Below, one piece after another: positions 63,264-64,000 of a DNA stretch of 64,000 nucleotides. Positions within the stretch are counted from its first letter, which is position 1. The number at the start of each line of letters is the position of its first letter. Source of the DNA: Alphaproteobacteria bacterium (GTDB taxonomy: Bacteria > Pseudomonadota > Alphaproteobacteria > Reyranellales > Reyranellaceae); assembly GCA_016869975.1 (NCBI GenBank), contig VGCZ01000019.1, positions 34,034 through 98,033 of the forward strand, in the 5' to 3' direction. Under the pieces are notes generated by a model. That model did no database searches and was not told the DNA's origin. It was given only the letters and a program-made list of their open reading frames with translations. Both the position numbers and the translations under genes were made by a program.

Positions 63264-64000
63264 CGTCGCAGCGAGTCCGCCGCCTCGAGCACGACCCGCG
63301 CCAGCGCCTCGCGATCCTCGAGGCTCAGCATCAGCGTCTTCGCCGCCGTGACCTGCGCGGCGATGCCGGCGACAGCCGCGGCATCCTCATGTTCGACAAT
63401 GTAGCCGTGCAGCATCTCGCCGTAGCGCTGAGCGACACCAAGCGCCGTGGCTTCCATGTCCAGCTCGGCCATCATCTTCGCCGTCGGCCCCTTCACCGCC
63501 TTGCCGCCGATGATCGGCGACACCGCCACGACGGGCGCGCCGCTCGCCTCGATCGCCTCGCGGATCCCAGGCACGGCGAGGATCGGCTCGATGCTGATGA
63601 ACGGATTCGACGGGCAGATGACGACGGCGCTGGCGTTGCGCAGCGCCTGGGTCACGCCGGGCGCCGGCCGCGCCGCCGGCGCGCCATCGAAGCTCAGCGC
63701 GCGCACAACCGGCCGGCATTGCTGGCGCACGAAATAGTCCTGGAAGTCGATCCAGCCGCCGTCGCTCAGCACGCGGGTCCGCACCGGCTCGTCGCTCATC
63801 GGCAGGATGCGCGCCCCGATGCCCAGCCTGGCGGCGAAGTCCGAGGTGATCTGCGACAGCGCCTCGCCCGAGCACAGACGCCGCGTGCGCTCGACATGGA
63901 CCGCGAGATCGCGATCGCCCAGCCGGAACCAATCCTCGCCGCCCAGCGCCTTGAGGCTGTCCATGAACGACCAGGTCTCGTCGCGCCGGCCCCAGCCCTG
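63260..64000 (-). CDS. cofD: CofD/FbiA-type 2-phospho-L-lactate transferase (5' end outside the window)
   Basis: Joins FO to the guanylylated acid made by CofC, giving F420-0 or dehydro-F420-0. Visible are 246 residues of the C-terminal two thirds; the frame is open to the window edge (QGWGRRDETWSFMDSLKALG), so the substrate-binding N-terminus lies outside. Family segments present are GEDWFRLGDRDLAVHVERTRRL, TSDFAARLGIGARILPMSDEPVRTRV, WIDFQDYFVRQQ, VVICPSNPFISIEPILAVPGIREAI and VSPIIGGKAVKGPTAKMMAEL. It overlaps cofC by 4 bases. The gamma-glutamyl ligase (cofE/fbiB) was not found here and may lie just beyond the edge. Confidence 0.93.
   Translation of the reverse strand, partial: QGWGRRDETWSFMDSLKALGGEDWFRLGDRDLAVHVERTRRLCSGEALSQITSDFAARLGIGARILPMSDEPVRTRVLSDGGWIDFQDYFVRQQCRPVVRALSFDGAPAARPAPGVTQALRNASAVVICPSNPFISIEPILAVPGIREAIEASGAPVVAVSPIIGGKAVKGPTAKMMAELDMEATALGVAQRYGEMLHGYIVEHEDAAAVAGIAAQVTAAKTLMLSLEDREALARVVLEAADSLRR

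Overview
The window is a high-GC (roughly two thirds G+C) bacterial chromosome segment, gene-dense on both strands, with many 4-base start/stop (ATGA) overlaps. Gene content and two families of dispersed palindromes of a kind familiar from alphaproteobacterial genomes suggest an alphaproteobacterium (a soil or water Rhodospirillales- or Hyphomicrobiales-type catabolic generalist). I cannot resolve the genus. No rRNA, tRNA, CRISPR array, integrase or complete insertion sequence was seen.

Layout. 1-6.0 kb: 3' end of an amidase, a CDF-like membrane protein, then acyl-CoA ligase, ketopantoate-reductase-type dehydrogenase and MFS transporter. 6.1-8.6 kb: secreted caspase-fold protein and a secreted hypothetical. 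8.7-14.2 kb, minus strand: a CoA-linked catabolic operon (acyl-CoA dehydrogenase, two class III CoA-transferases, MaoC hydratase, MlrC-type M81 protein). 14.3-20.1 kb: low-GC hypothetical, CNT nucleoside transporter, and a peptide-type ABC transporter lacking its binding protein. 20.1-27 kb: amidase, LLM oxidoreductase, small STAS-like protein, nitronate monooxygenase-like protein, orphan peptide-binding protein, hydroxyacid dehydrogenase. 27.2-35.3 kb, plus strand: GMC oxidoreductase, DmpA-type aminopeptidase and a complete Opp/Dpp transporter. 35.3-41 kb: alpha/beta hydrolase plus flavodoxin, CoA-transferase, SMP-30-type lactonase, third peptide-binding protein. 41-44.9 kb: TetR regulator with two tandem operators facing a GMC oxidoreductase, a GST remnant, an acyl-CoA-dehydrogenase-like flavoprotein. 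44.9-48.6 kb, minus strand: LLM, serine hydrolase, GatC/AtzG-like small protein, amidase. 48.9-51.5 kb: an accessory module of a 736-residue phage-virion-like protein and a small unknown. 51.6-58.3 kb: acetyltransferase, TauD-type dioxygenase and five LLM enzymes. 58.4-64 kb: coenzyme F420 biosynthesis (fused FO synthase; cofC and cofD at the right edge) with an RTX protein gene between.

How the genes fit together. The strongest theme is F420: a fused FO synthase, CofC and CofD lie beside five consecutive luciferase-like (LLM) oxidoreductases, with two more LLM genes further left. Cofactor supply and likely cofactor users are therefore clustered, which is unusual outside Actinobacteria and archaea. 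The second theme is uptake and breakdown of amide- or peptide-like and CoA-activated acids: three amidases, a DmpA-type peptidase, two peptide-type ABC systems, three binding proteins, three class III CoA-transferases, a MaoC hydratase, two acyl-CoA-dehydrogenase-fold proteins and an acyl-CoA ligase. Substrates cannot be read from sequence alone. Family names are from recognition of motifs; no database search was run.
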